A stretch of DNA of 64,000 nucleotides from Atrina japonica. Taxonomy: Eukaryota; Mollusca; Bivalvia; Pterioida; Pinnidae. Below the pieces are notes generated by a model. That model searched no databases, was not told where the DNA came from, and saw nothing but the letters and a program-made list of their open reading frames with translations. Shown in pieces: positions 1-12,900 of this stretch; positions within the stretch are counted from its first letter, which is position 1; the number at the start of each line of letters is the position of its first letter. Where the stretch lies: assembly GCA_030159075.1 (NCBI GenBank), contig BROG01000406.1, forward strand, positions 384,001 to 448,000, given 5' to 3'. Position numbers and translations under genes: made by a program.

Positions 1-743
1 GTAAGTAAAATCCTACCAGTGATCTGCACCTTTTTGTTATGTTGTTTACATAGTGTCACACTTTCTGGTGAACCCGGTAATGAGAGCAGTCGGGTTGCGA
101 AACACTTGACCAAAGACAAGGTACCCCTTCTCACATTTTTACAAAGATAACATCAAATAAACATTATAAGATACATAGCTGTAAAAAATTGTTATCAAAT
201 TATTTGAAATTGATGTGATTGGTTCGGTAAAACAACCCAAGTGTTTGAATATATATTTCTGAGTTGACCATGGTCTGACTTGTCCTTAATTCAATATTCG
301 GAAGTGAGGACATTCATGTCATAACAGGTGGTCCGAGCTCCCTTTGTTTATAATTTTACAATTTTCTCATGGGGAATTAGGAATTATGTTTGATATTTTT
401 GGGTTTAAACTGATTAATTACATGCTTGTGAACTGTACATTAGCCGGCTAAATGTCCAGATAGAGTAAACTTTGTTGATATCAATATTTATTTTCGATCT
501 GCAGGTGAGTTATACTCAAAATTCATTACTTTACACATTAGTTCTATGTGACTGTAGTTAGACAATGATGACTGATTTAGCAAACTCATCTTTTATATCA
601 GTTGTGGAGGCTTGTTTCTGTTCAGAAAACTGAACAAATATGGCTACTAATGGAAGTACATTGTATAACACTGGGGATGTTTCAAAAACTATATTATTAT
701 TTTTTTATGTAATTAAATTGGTTTAAAAGTTGAGATAACAGCT
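1..743. mobile_element. Same TTAA element, left copy, cut by the window edge
   Basis: Bases 1-743 match the reverse complement of 62,688-63,376 over their whole length with small indels. It ends GATAACAGCT followed by TTAA (744-747), 50 bp into the GBA2 intron after exon 14. About 370 bp should remain left of the window. Confidence 0.85.
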
Positions 744-794
744 TTAATTAAAACTAAGAGCATATAAGAAAGACAGTATCATTACAACAAATAC

Positions 795-901
795 CTAGCG
801 CCTGTCATTGTCCAAGCATCAAAAGTTTGATCAGCAAATCCTCCATTGTCAATAATTCCATCATCATCAACATCCCAACGTTTAGCTGATTCTATGACGG
901 T
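795..901 (-). CDS. GBA2: GBA2 exon 14, last exon in window
   Basis: It encodes [20 protein letters not shown] and [16 protein letters not shown], a DxDxDG-type loop followed by the ADQTxDxW motif. It ends in a donor GTATTT 50 bp before a TTAA-flanked repeat; the remaining exons must lie left of the window. Confidence 0.92.
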
Positions 902-3900
902 CTGAAAAGTAGAAATAATGTTGCTGCTTATGTTTAAAACAAGAGGCATGGGAGTCATGGTGCTCTTCTGAGCAAACTTGATAACATCATATAACTTTTA
1001 ATCAGAATGACTCAATTTTAATTAGTCTTTGGGTCAGATGAGCTTACAAAAAACATAGTTCAGCATAAAAATCCAGGCCTTTTACTATGTCTCCATAGGG
1101 TCAATATTCCTCACCATTCCAAATAAAAAATACATGAGTTTTTCTCAATCATAATACTGAGACTGTAAATGAAATGATAAATGAATAAACCAAGCGGAAA
1201 ATGTGATTAAAAAGAGCTACCATTACATTCATACTTACATGTGTTTAAACTACTTTTCCCATTCTGACTAAAATTCATGTTGAAATTCTCAAATATGTCA
1301 CCAATGACATTTTCCCAAAATTAGCAGAAAAAGGTCTGGAATTATAATAATTTTCAATACCTTGACATTTCTGGAAGTTTGGGTCCCAGAATGACCATCT
1401 GATTTCTGTTCTGGATTAATAGACTGGTCTTAAAATAAGGAACAAGAAGATATATAAATTTGTGCTCATATTGTCTTCTAATAACAAGTTCTTCATGCAT
1501 TCTTAATCACCTACACACCAAATCCTAAAGAGATCAATTAAATTTACCTGTACAACTGGATACATGTGACTAAGGTATGTCTTGTCCTTAGTGGCAGAAT
1601 AATCCCGAAATGCCTGTAACACAAACTTCATATTCAAGTCTTTCCAATCATATGTGGGATGTATTATATAGGCATTTTGTCTGACCCATGGTTCATCCTC
1701 TGCAACAATGAAACAATAAAATGAAATTATTTCATTGCAAAATATGATACATCACGTTAAAAACATAAAATGTCAACCAGTTTAGAATTTAAAAGTCACG
1801 TATATAATACTACCGTCATTTGAAGCACCCCATAGTGGCATGTTTATTAACAGATTTTGGTTACATTCATAAACTTTATATTTATTGATTATTATATTTA
1901 TTAATAGAAATCTGATCACCAGTTCATGAGGTTTTTACAGATGTACCATGTTGGACCTTTCTTAAGCCCATAGTGGTACTAGCCTCTTTTAGTTCTCAAA
2001 GCTTATGTGGTTTTATATGTTCCTAACATGCCAGTGTGTAAACTTAAACTACAGATGAGATGCATGATGAAAGAAAAAAAGGTGATCAACATAAGCCATT
2101 CATGACCTTAAAAGTATAAACTCCAAAACTCATGACTAAAGCAAATGCTGTCAATTGTTGGCCATGATTTAATTTCGTCTAAATCTCCCTGTCATTTCAA
2201 GCATTATACTAAACATGGTCAAAATTTATAGAAAGAAGGATGGAAACCAAATTTTTACAAATATACGAATATACAACTACTGTACAGGTGAAAGTAACTT
2301 GTTGTGTTATACTAATATTCGCTATATATACACTGTGTTGATAAATCCATGAATTTAAAGGGACATAACTGTGTTTCTCTTTTTTTTAGTTTAAATATTA
2401 GATTGATATATAATAACAAAAAAAGAGATAATACACAGGCATAAACATTCTTAAAGTCCTATAAATTTTGTGAAAATTACTTGAAAAACCCAGATTTGTC
2501 ACTTTTTCAATTGCAAAATGATTAACTCAGCCTTACTATTTGTATATGAATAATACACTGGACCTGACCTTATTTTCATAAAATATATAGGAATATATGA
2601 TTTTCTATTCCTAGCTGTTATTTGTTATTGTACAACAAATACAAGTATTAAAAGTAGGAAAAATTGAAAATATAGTTTTTTGGTAAAGAGCTAATGCCCT
2701 TGTATAGTAGACAAAAAGCAATACAGACCAATTTTCAATCTCATAAAAATGTTGGCAACAAACCTGGATCTCCAATATCATGTGGCACAGCATTTTTGTT
2801 TTTTCTATTTCCCAGAATTCCTTCCATGCAAAATCTTATTCTTGTAGTGTCCTCAGATCTGACACAATTAGCTAAAATTAGACAAACCAATGGCCAAATT
2901 AACTGTCCCATTTCTGGGCAAAATTTGATAAATCTTCCATTCTGGAACTGAAACAAGAGAAGAAGACATTATATCTCTTTCATTTCTGGCTAACCAAACT
3001 ATATGAATGTACAATGGTTATTGTCTCTGAAGAACATGTAAATGTTTCATTAAAAAATATATAAATGGAGTGGGAATCTGTTAAATCTGATTATCCAGAT
3101 GCTGTGGGGTGAGGGAGGGGTGGTGGTGGTGGTTAGGGGTCATATCAACCCCACCACCACCCAATAAAAAACTGAGTCTGTTCTCAAATTGATTGATTTG
3201 ATTTGATTTGATTTTTTTGTTTTACGCCATACTCAACAATCTTTCAGTCATATGATGGCGTCTAGTTTTTATTGGTGGAGGAGAAACCCCGTTTACCTGG
3301 GTAAAGACCACTGGCCTTCCGCGAGAAAACTGGCAAACTTTCGTTTTTGGGAAAGGGTCCTGTACCCTTTCAATTGGGAATTTTTGTCAAAATGGACTAA
3401 ATTTTGAAAAATATAATAGTATCAATTATGGTAATTATACTACTAAAATAAAGACACATGACTTGTGTTTAATTGAACTTTATATTAAACTGACTGCATG
3501 GATTTAATCAGAAGACATGAGGATATTAATTCAGCAGGTTTTTTTGCCAATATATCAAAAGTTAGGTACATGGTAAACATAATTGGGAAAAGTTTGCTCA
3601 AAACTGGAAAAAACATACCTGCTTTTGCATTGGAAATTGGTCTTTTTACCGGACCCACATGTTAATGATATTAATTCCTGTTACTACTTTGTTACCTCCA
3701 GATTAAACAGGGAAAACTTAACTTTAGCTTTTTCCCCACTTGACAGAGGTACTTCTTGTACAAAAGAGCTACTGTATATATAAGTTTGATGATACATGCA
3801 CAAAATCATGAGTGTATCCATGAGGTAACATTGCTAAGGTAACCTATAAAATCATGACAGTGTATCCATGTGGTAACATAGCTAAGGTAACCTATAAAAT

Positions 3901-6900
3901 CATGAGTGTATCCATGTGGTAACATTGCTAAGGTAACCTATAAAATCATGACAGTGTATCCATGAGGTAACATAGCTAAGGTAACCTATAAAATCATGAC
4001 AGTGTATCCATGTGGCAACATTGCTAAGGTAACCTATAAAATCATGACAGTGTATCCATGAGGTAACATTGCTAAGGTAACCTATAAAATCATGACAGTG
4101 TATCCATGAGGCAACATTGCTAAGGTAACCTATAAAATCAAGAGTGTATCCATGAGGCAACATTGCTAAGGTAACCTATAAAAATGACAGTGTATCCATG
4201 AGGCAACATTGCTAAGGTAACCTATAAAATCATGACAGTGTATCCATGTGGTAACATTGCTAAGGTAACCTATAAAATCATGACAGTGTATCCATGAGGT
4301 AACATTGCTAAGGTAACCTATAAAATCATGACAGTGTATCCATGTGGTAACATTGCTAAGGTAACCTATAAAATCATGACATTGTATCCATGTGGTAACA
4401 TTGCTAAGGTAACCTATAAAATCAAGAGTGTATCCATGAGGCAACATTGCTAAGGTAACCTATAAAATCATGAGTGTATCCATGTGGTAACATTGCTAAG
4501 GTAACATACAAAATCATGAGTGTATCCATGTGGTAACATTGCTAAGGTAACCTATAAAATCAAGAGTGTATCCATGAGGTAACATTGCTAAGGTAACCTA
4601 TAAAATCATGAGTGTATCCATGAGGCAACATTGCTAAGGTAACCTATAAAATCAAGAGTGTATCCATGAGGCAACATTGCTAAGGTAACCTATAAAATCA
4701 TGACTGTATCCATGAGGCAACATTGCTAAGGTAACCTATAAAATCATGACAGTGTATCCATGTGGTAACATAGCTAAGGTAACCTATAAAATCATGATTG
4801 TATCCATGTGGTAACATTGCTAAGGTAACATACAAAATCATGAGTGTATCCATGTGGTAACATTGCTAAGGTAACCTATAAAATCATGAGTGTATCCATG
4901 TGGTAACATTGCTAAGGTAACATACAAAATCATGAGTGTATCCATGAGGCAACATTGCTAAGGTAACCTATAAAATAATGAGTGTATCCATGAAGTAACA
5001 TTGCTAAGGTAACCTATAAAATCATGATTGTGTATCCATGAGGCAACATTGCTAAGGTAACCTACAAAATCATGACAGTGTATCCATGAGGCAACATTGC
5101 AAAGGTAACCTACAAAATCAAAGTGACATGAGGTTGCTAAGAGGCTATAAAACATTACCATGAAGTAAACATTGCTAAGGTAACCTATAAAATCATGACA
5201 GTGTATCCATGAAGTAACATTGCTAAGGTAACCTATAAAATCATGAGAGTGTATCCATGAAGGCAACATTGCTAAGGTGACCTATAAAATCATGACAGTG
5301 TATCCATGAAGTAACATTAGCTAAGGTAACCTATAAAATCATGAGTGTGTATCCATGAGGCACATTTGCTAAGGTAACCTATAAAAACATGAGTGTATCC
5401 ATGAAGTAACATTGCTAAGGTAACCTATAAAATCAAGAGTGTATCCACAATTAACATTGCTAAGGTGACCTATAAAATCATGATTGTGTATCCATGAGGC
5501 ACAATTGCTAAGGTAACCTATAACATCATGACAGTGTATCCATGAGGCAACATTGCTAAGGTAACCTATAAAATCATGATTGTGTATCCATGAGGCAACA
5601 TTGCTAAGGTAACCTATAAAATCATGACAGTGTATCCATGAGGCAACATTACAAAGGTAACTTATAAAATCATGATTGTGTATCCATGAGGCAACATTGC
5701 AAAAGTAACCTACAAAATCATGATTGATCCATGAAGTTTCATTGCTGAGGCAACATAAAATATGAAGGTATACATGAGGCAACATTGCTAAGGTAACCTA
5801 TAAAATCAAGACAGTGTATCCATGAGGCAACATTGCTAAGGTAACCTATAAAATCAAGATTGTGTATCCATGAGGCAACATTGCTAAGGTGACCTATAAA
5901 ATCATGATTGTGTATCCATGAGGCAACATAGCTAAGGTAACCTACAAAATCATGACAGTGTTTCCATGAGGCAACATTACTAAGGTAACCATACAATCAT
6001 ATGGTAACCTATAAAATCATGACAGTGTATCCATGTGGTAACATTGCTAAGGTGACCTATAAAATCATGATTGTGTATCCATGAGGCAACATTGCTAAGG
6101 TAACCTATAAAATCATGATTGTGTATCCATGAGGCAACATAGCTAAGGTGACCTATAAAATCATGATTGTGTATCCATGAGGCAACATTGCTAAGGTAAC
6201 CTATTAAATCATGATTGAGTATCCATCAGGCAAAATTGCTAAGGTAAACTAAAAAATCATGACAGTGTATCCATGAGGCAACATTGCAAAGGTAACCTAT
6301 AAAATCATGATTGTGTATCCATGAGGCACAATTGCTAAGGTAACTTATAAAATCATGATTGTATCCATGAGGCAACATTACAAAGGTAACCTACAAAATC
6401 ATGACAGTGTTTCCATGAGGCAACATTACTAAGGTAACCATAGCTAAGGTACCCTATAAAATCATGTCAGTGTATCCATGAGGCAACATTGCTAAGGTAA
6501 CCTATAAAATCATGACAGTGTATCTATGAGGCAACATTACTAAGGTAACCTACAAAATAATGATTGTGTATCCATGTGGCGATATTACACAGGTAACATA
6601 CAAAATCATAGCTATGTATCCATGTTTTATTTGCCAGATAATACTGGTACAGTAATCTACAAAATCTTAGCTGTGTATCTATGTGAGGTAATAAAAGTAC
6701 AAATCCATGACCATGTATCTATGTGAGGTGAACTTCATATCTGAATATACAAAATAATTCTTACCTATATCATACTGCAGTGAAAGTTGCAATTTTGGCC
6801 ACAGCATAATGAGAGAAAATGATGCATAATGATGGACGTCATATGTGTTATACATTCTGTACTCATGACCTATTTACAAAAATAATAGCATATGTTAAAA

Positions 6901-9900
6901 ATATTAAAATGTTAAAATGCTCAATATCTATTAAAATGATTATTCTGCTTTGCATTACTTTTAATCATGTGAATAACACAGTATGCAATTTTTCAATTAC
7001 ATTTTACGAGCCAGTTTTAATGGAGCTGAAGAAATATGATAAATTTAGAAATATCAAGCATTCTGGAAGTACTGCTGAATCAATACATGTCATAACCTGC
7101 AAAACCATTGATAAGTAAATTGTAGGGAATTACAAAACGTCAACCAAAACTTTAAATGGACAGAAAATTTTATGGATAGTCGCAGACAAAACCTATTGTC
7201 TCCCTACCATTTCATCAAAAAAAATGCGGACACTTAAGGAAACTGGCAAACTTCCCAACTAAATCAGCTGAGATTCCAGTAAGATTAAAACCTGTACTGA
7301 CTAGTGGTTAGAGATGGCATGGTTCAAAGTAAACTACAGCATTTTACAACTCTGTCGAAGTACCCAGAAGTTTGCCTCTGCACATGATTTTGACACTGGT
7401 ACACATTCCTTTGAATATTATGCAATTATTTGATATGAATTTTGTAGTGATAAGTGCAGACAATAAAATTAATTAATATTGAGTTGCCAAAAGAATTAAT
7501 TTTAGTAAGAAAATAACTTAAATTAATTGCGAGCACAGCTTTTCAGAAATTCAAACATCTGAGGGTTGTATGGCATATCGGCAGAGCTAAAATGAGGGAA
7601 TTCCATCAACTGGGTATCTTGACAGAATTGTGAAATGCCATTTTCTTTAAAGTAAGATAGTTTTACCACTTGCCAAGGACCACTCCCTCATGTCAACTTT
7701 ATGTACACTCACTTATTTCATACAAATTAAAATGAGAGGTAAATATTCACATAGCCACAAACCTTCTAAATATGCAAATAATCCATATTCTTCCATCAGA
7801 GGGTTGATCATCGTATCGTTAGCCCTCACAATCTGTCCATCTTTCTTTTCTACAGGATCAAGCCATACAGTTCCTCCATCACTCACAAAGTATAACTCAT
7901 TGAACAGCGCAGATTTGTACCAGGCAGGTAGATTCCTATTGATTAAAATGAGATGATTAGTAAATTCAATAATTAATATGATTTTTTATATGTATAACTT
8001 CCAAACTAAGTTTTTCCATCCTATAGGTCATGCTAATATATTCATTATATTATAATTCCTGTGAATACAAAAAAAGAGACAATGATGTGTTTGAAAAACA
8101 CTCAACCATGTATACCCATAAGTGTTTTAAAAGTCATTTATAAAGGTTTTAAACTCTCTTAATCTGAGCAAATGTTGTTGAATGTTGGTTGTAATCAAAT
8201 TCATATTATACTTCATTTATATATAGCATCATACCAAAATGATTAAAATTTGAGGGGAAAAATCTCATATTGTTTGACAGAGTGTTGCCAGCAGATGAAC
8301 AGAGCAAAAATAATAAGCTCTCCATTCTTTGATCACATAAGATATAGCAAGTTTAACTTGTCAACCCCTGACAAAACTTAACTATTCTGAAAAACAATGA
8401 CATAGAGCAATACAAATGTGTCTTAAAGGATGAATAAGTTAAAGTATGATGGTAGGATAAAAGGGAAGCATATATAATTATTGCCTACCTGTTGTTTATT
8501 TTACTTCTGGAACATTGTATTAAATAAAGTGTAAAAGAAATCCAAACTGGCGGTAAAGTTAAACAAGCTATCCTTATGTTAATGGTACTCACTTGTTCTG
8601 TAAGATTGGGTTCTGCCAAGCTTCAATTTTCTGTTCCCATTGTTTGTAGTTCCGTAATGCGTAATAACATAACTCAGAACAGGCTTCACCATCTGTGCCA
8701 AACCAACGACTGTATCGTCTAAATATCAAAAAATAAAAAGTATAGTTCATGTACTGTAACAGAATTTTTTTTCTTTTTTTACCTTAAAACAGAGATACTG
8801 CTGTGTAAAACAGAAACATTTCACAACAGGTTACCATGGTGACACAGGTAATAAAAAAACTACTACCATTTAGAATGTATTATCAACAGCGTTCAGTTGT
8901 GTCCTAAGTGAGAAAAAGTCTCCACAAAACTGCCAATCTTAACAACTTTGATCAACACTAAAACTTAAAGTAAGTATATTTTCAGCTAATTTATTTTTAT
9001 ATTTGATGACCTGATTACCGGTATGATAAACTTATTTGCATAATGGGAAGGGAATTCATTATTCTTTTTGAGATTTGGGTATCATAGGTTGGTGTTTTTA
9101 TCATACAGCAATAAAATCGTCAATGGATTAAACTTCTGAAAGCTGAGGTACGAGTCTTTTATACTTTAAATGTGTATATTTTTGTGTGTTGTTAACTACA
9201 CAATTTTTCTTATGTAAAACATGTGTGGAGCTTTTTACTTGATGTCACAATTTACTCACAAGCAGTCCTGTATTGAACGATAATTCTTAGCACAACTTTG
9301 GGTCTGGTACATTGGGGTAATTTATACGACAAAACTTTAGTGTAAATATAAATTACCCCACCACATAACTTTCTATGTTTACTGAATCCAGCTAGGAACT
9401 TTCACCTTCATGGCAGGTTCATCAACTTCAGGTAAAGTGCCATTTCCTTTTCCTCATACTGTGAACATGTGCCACTGTAACAAGTCTGATACATGAAAAC
9501 CCCATAATAATTAAAAAAAAGGCCAATTTAGTTTTGCAGGCTACCTGCATCCTAATTTTACGTAGAATACCGAGGACCTTTCCATAATCCAATAAATGTA
9601 TACTAAACTAGGTTACCATGTTTATTTAACTGTTGATGGAATAAGGCACACAGGACATGTACTCAAGACATAGACAGAGGGACGCAGGGAAGACAAGACA
9701 GATGGGAAACATAACATGCCAGTGCACATAGGCTGTGGTAGCAGAAATAGGTTGAAAGCATTGTATAAATGTTGCCACATGATATTTGCTAAAATCATCT
9801 ACAGCTTACCTGCACTAATAGTTTTAACTGTTTATCACATGTAAACCTTTTGATGCCCCTACTTCATTCCCATGTACGTGTAAGAACATTTTCACGCCCC

Positions 9901-12900
9901 TCCTCCATTCCCATGTAAGCGTCTCTTGACACCCCTACTTTATTCTTTTATGACTTTTAGCACCTCTACATTATCTCCATGAAACCGCCTTTTGGCGCCT
10001 CGTGGTTCTCTGTCAGAAATTCACTGTTTATAGAGCGATATCTAATGGAAATTCCCAATATTTATATTTAGCCATAACCATCTTTTTACCAATGAAAACT
10101 CAACATGAGTTTTCCATTCAAATACTTGTATAAAACCAATTTTCATAAACCCGGTTCCATTACATGTATGGTGATAACACCTGCAGCATGGCTGAATTTC
10201 AAGATATTCTACATAGCAGTTTTAATGATTCTGATGATATTGAGTTTGACAGCTTTGATCCTGAGTATATCCAAACAACTATTTGAATGGCATTTTGAGT
10301 GTAAATTCATTACAGAAAATGATACTGAAAACCACACTCTTGGTGTAAAGAATGATGACATTCCAGGAACCATGCCAATTTGAAGGCTGATTATACAAGT
10401 ATCAATCTGCATTTATTTATACATACGTCCTGTTATCTCAACTTTAGGTTCAAGACCTACTGATCATCCTGATGAATCTCAGTTTGTAAACATCATCTGG
10501 CACTTTTTAATAACTGTGCAAGTGGAAACACTCAAAGTGATTATTTTTCAGTGATTTAGAGTTGTACAACAAGAGCCAGCACATAAACTAAGATTTATAG
10601 GAATTACGTTGATGTTTTTCAAAAATAAATTACACAATTAAAATGAGCTAATAATCTTAAGAAAAAAATATATACATTTTAAATGTGTTGGATTAATAAT
10701 TAATTTAAGTTTGAAAATGAATCCTCAATGTTTATGCAATTTTACAAAACTGTCATTGGAATGGTGAAGATTGTTGGTGGTTCTGCTGACATTAATTAAA
10801 GTGATACATTGTATACATTGTCATGATCAGGTGCAGTGTAAATATACATTGTTTGCATGTGGCAAAGGATTAAAAAAGCGTATCAACTTAACAATCAAAA
10901 TAAAAAATAAACACACAGAAAAGACAACAGCGAAGACGTAATTATAAGATGAAGAGGTTTAGTAAGTAAAAGAGTGAATAACAAGTACTAACTGTAACAG
11001 AACTCTTACAAAGTCTCCCAAACTACAAGTTAGATCATGGAAACACATCAGCCAATCAGATTGCAGTATGCAAATTAATTATTGTCGAAGCCACCCCAAA
11101 ATCGAACTTGAGCCAGGTATTCATGTCAGAAGGCTTTAACCCAAATTTAATCAAAATCTGTCAACTGCAACAGAAGTTAGAGCATGGAAACTGATCGACC
11201 AATCAGATTGCAGTATGCAAATTAGTTTTCGTCGAAACTACTCCAGAATCGAACGTGAGCTGGGTATTCCTGTCAAAAGGCTTTAATCCAAATTTGATCA
11301 AAATCTGTCAACTACAACAGAAGTTAGAGCACAGAAACCTCTCGGCCAATCAGATTGCAGTATGCAAATTAGTTATTAAAATTCCAAATGTAAAAAAAAA
11401 TCATGACTGCACATCTACACATGCTAATAAGCATAACTGTAAAGTTTGGTGGATGTCCGATCTGTACTTTCCAAGAAAATGAGTAAAGAAACTAACAAGT
11501 TTATAAACCCCCAAAAGTAGAATTAAACAGCTGTAATGGAGCATCACATGATACCACACACATGTAAACCCGGTACCTAGTCATGTGCCGCAGAACAGAG
11601 ACAGAATGGCACTCCAGAATTGAACTTGAGCGCGGTATTCATGTCAGGAGGCTAGAATCCAAAATTTTATCAAAATCCGTCAAATACAACAGAAGTTAGA
11701 TCATGGAAACCAATCGGCCAATCAGATTGCAGTATGCAAATTAGTTATTGTCGAAACCACTCCAGAATTGAACTTGAGTGTGGTATTCATGTCAGAAGGC
11801 TTTAATCCAAATTTTATCAAAATCTGTCAAATAGAACAGAAGTTAGATCATGGAAACACATCGGCCAATCAGACTGCAGTATTCAAAATATTTATTGTCG
11901 AAACCACCCCATAATTGAACTTGAGCCAGGTATTCATGTCAGAAGCCTTTAACCCAAATTTAATCAAAATCTGTCAACTGCAACAGAAGTTAGAAGACAG
12001 AAACCGCTTGCCCAATCAGATTGCAGTATGTAAATTAGTTATTGTCAAAACCACTTCGGAATTAAACTTGAGCGTGGTATTCATGTCAGAAGGCTTTAAT
12101 CCAAATTTTATCAAAATCCGTCAAATACAACAGAAGTTAGATCATGGAAACACATCAGCCAATCAGATTGCAGTATGCAAATTAATTATTGTCGAAGCCA
12201 TCCCAAAATCGAACTTGAGCCAGGTATTCATGTCAGAAGGCTTTAACCCAAATTTAATCAAAATCTGTCAACTGCAACAGAAGTTAGAGCATGGAAACTG
12301 ATCGACCAATCAGATTGCAGTATGCAAATTAGTTTTCGTCGAAACTACTCCAAAATAGAACGTGAGCTGGGTATTCCTGTCAAAAGGCTTTAACCCAAAT
12401 TTGATCAAAATCTGTCAACTACAACAGAAGTTAGAGCACAGAAACCTCTCGGCCAATCAGATTGCAGTATGCAAATTAGTTATTAAAATTCCAAATGTAA
12501 AAAAAAATCATGACTGCACATCTACACATGCTAATAAGCATAACTGTAAAGTTTGGTAGATGTCCGATCTGTACTTTCCAAGAAAACGGTCAGAAACCTT
12601 TGCGGCGGAAGAAGGAGAAGAATAATAATAATAATAAGAAACAGAGCAAAACCAACATGTCTCCAAACTTCGTTTGGGAGACATAATAAATACATATTTC
12701 AAAAATAAAACTTCCAAAAGTTTAAAAAGATATTAGCTTTGGTGGCCAGGGAAACAACCATATAGAATGTGGTTTTACATGTTTAAAGCAAAGTTATACT
12801 TAAAGGATACTTGAAGCCTGGATACATATATTTCAAAATAAGACACAATGGAGGATGTCTGTATAGGTACTATTTTACACAATAATGTTTGTGATTTACA

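Larger units (their letters stand above)
902..8592. other. GBA2 introns 9-13 outside listed repeats
   Basis: Apart from the palindromic MITE, SINE pieces and the 48-bp array given separately, 902-1547, 1700-2360, 6870-7220, 7345-7762 and 7936-8592 are AT-rich intron with no further gene seen. Confidence 0.7.
8719..11019. other. GBA2 intron 8, right part
   Basis: AT-rich intron; only the hairpin, short units and doubtful acidic ORF listed separately. 12,690-13,192 and 16,293-16,620 likewise hold nothing clear. Confidence 0.65.

Noticed and set aside
2741..2956. Longer GBA2 exon 12 starting at 2,947
   Set aside because: The open frame extends, but it would break the phase from exon 11; the acceptor at 2,872 keeps frame and matches the family.
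3900..5996. Long minus-strand ORFs with [10 protein letters not shown] repeats
   Set aside because: They arise from a 48-bp minisatellite whose unit length is a multiple of three; they lie in a GBA2 intron.
3795..6610. CRISPR-like array
   Set aside because: Units are contiguous with no unique spacers, in an animal intron.
11255..12559. ORFs with [16 protein letters not shown] repeats
   Set aside because: Products of the 145-bp tandem repeat; open frames end at unit variation and codon use is not protein-like.
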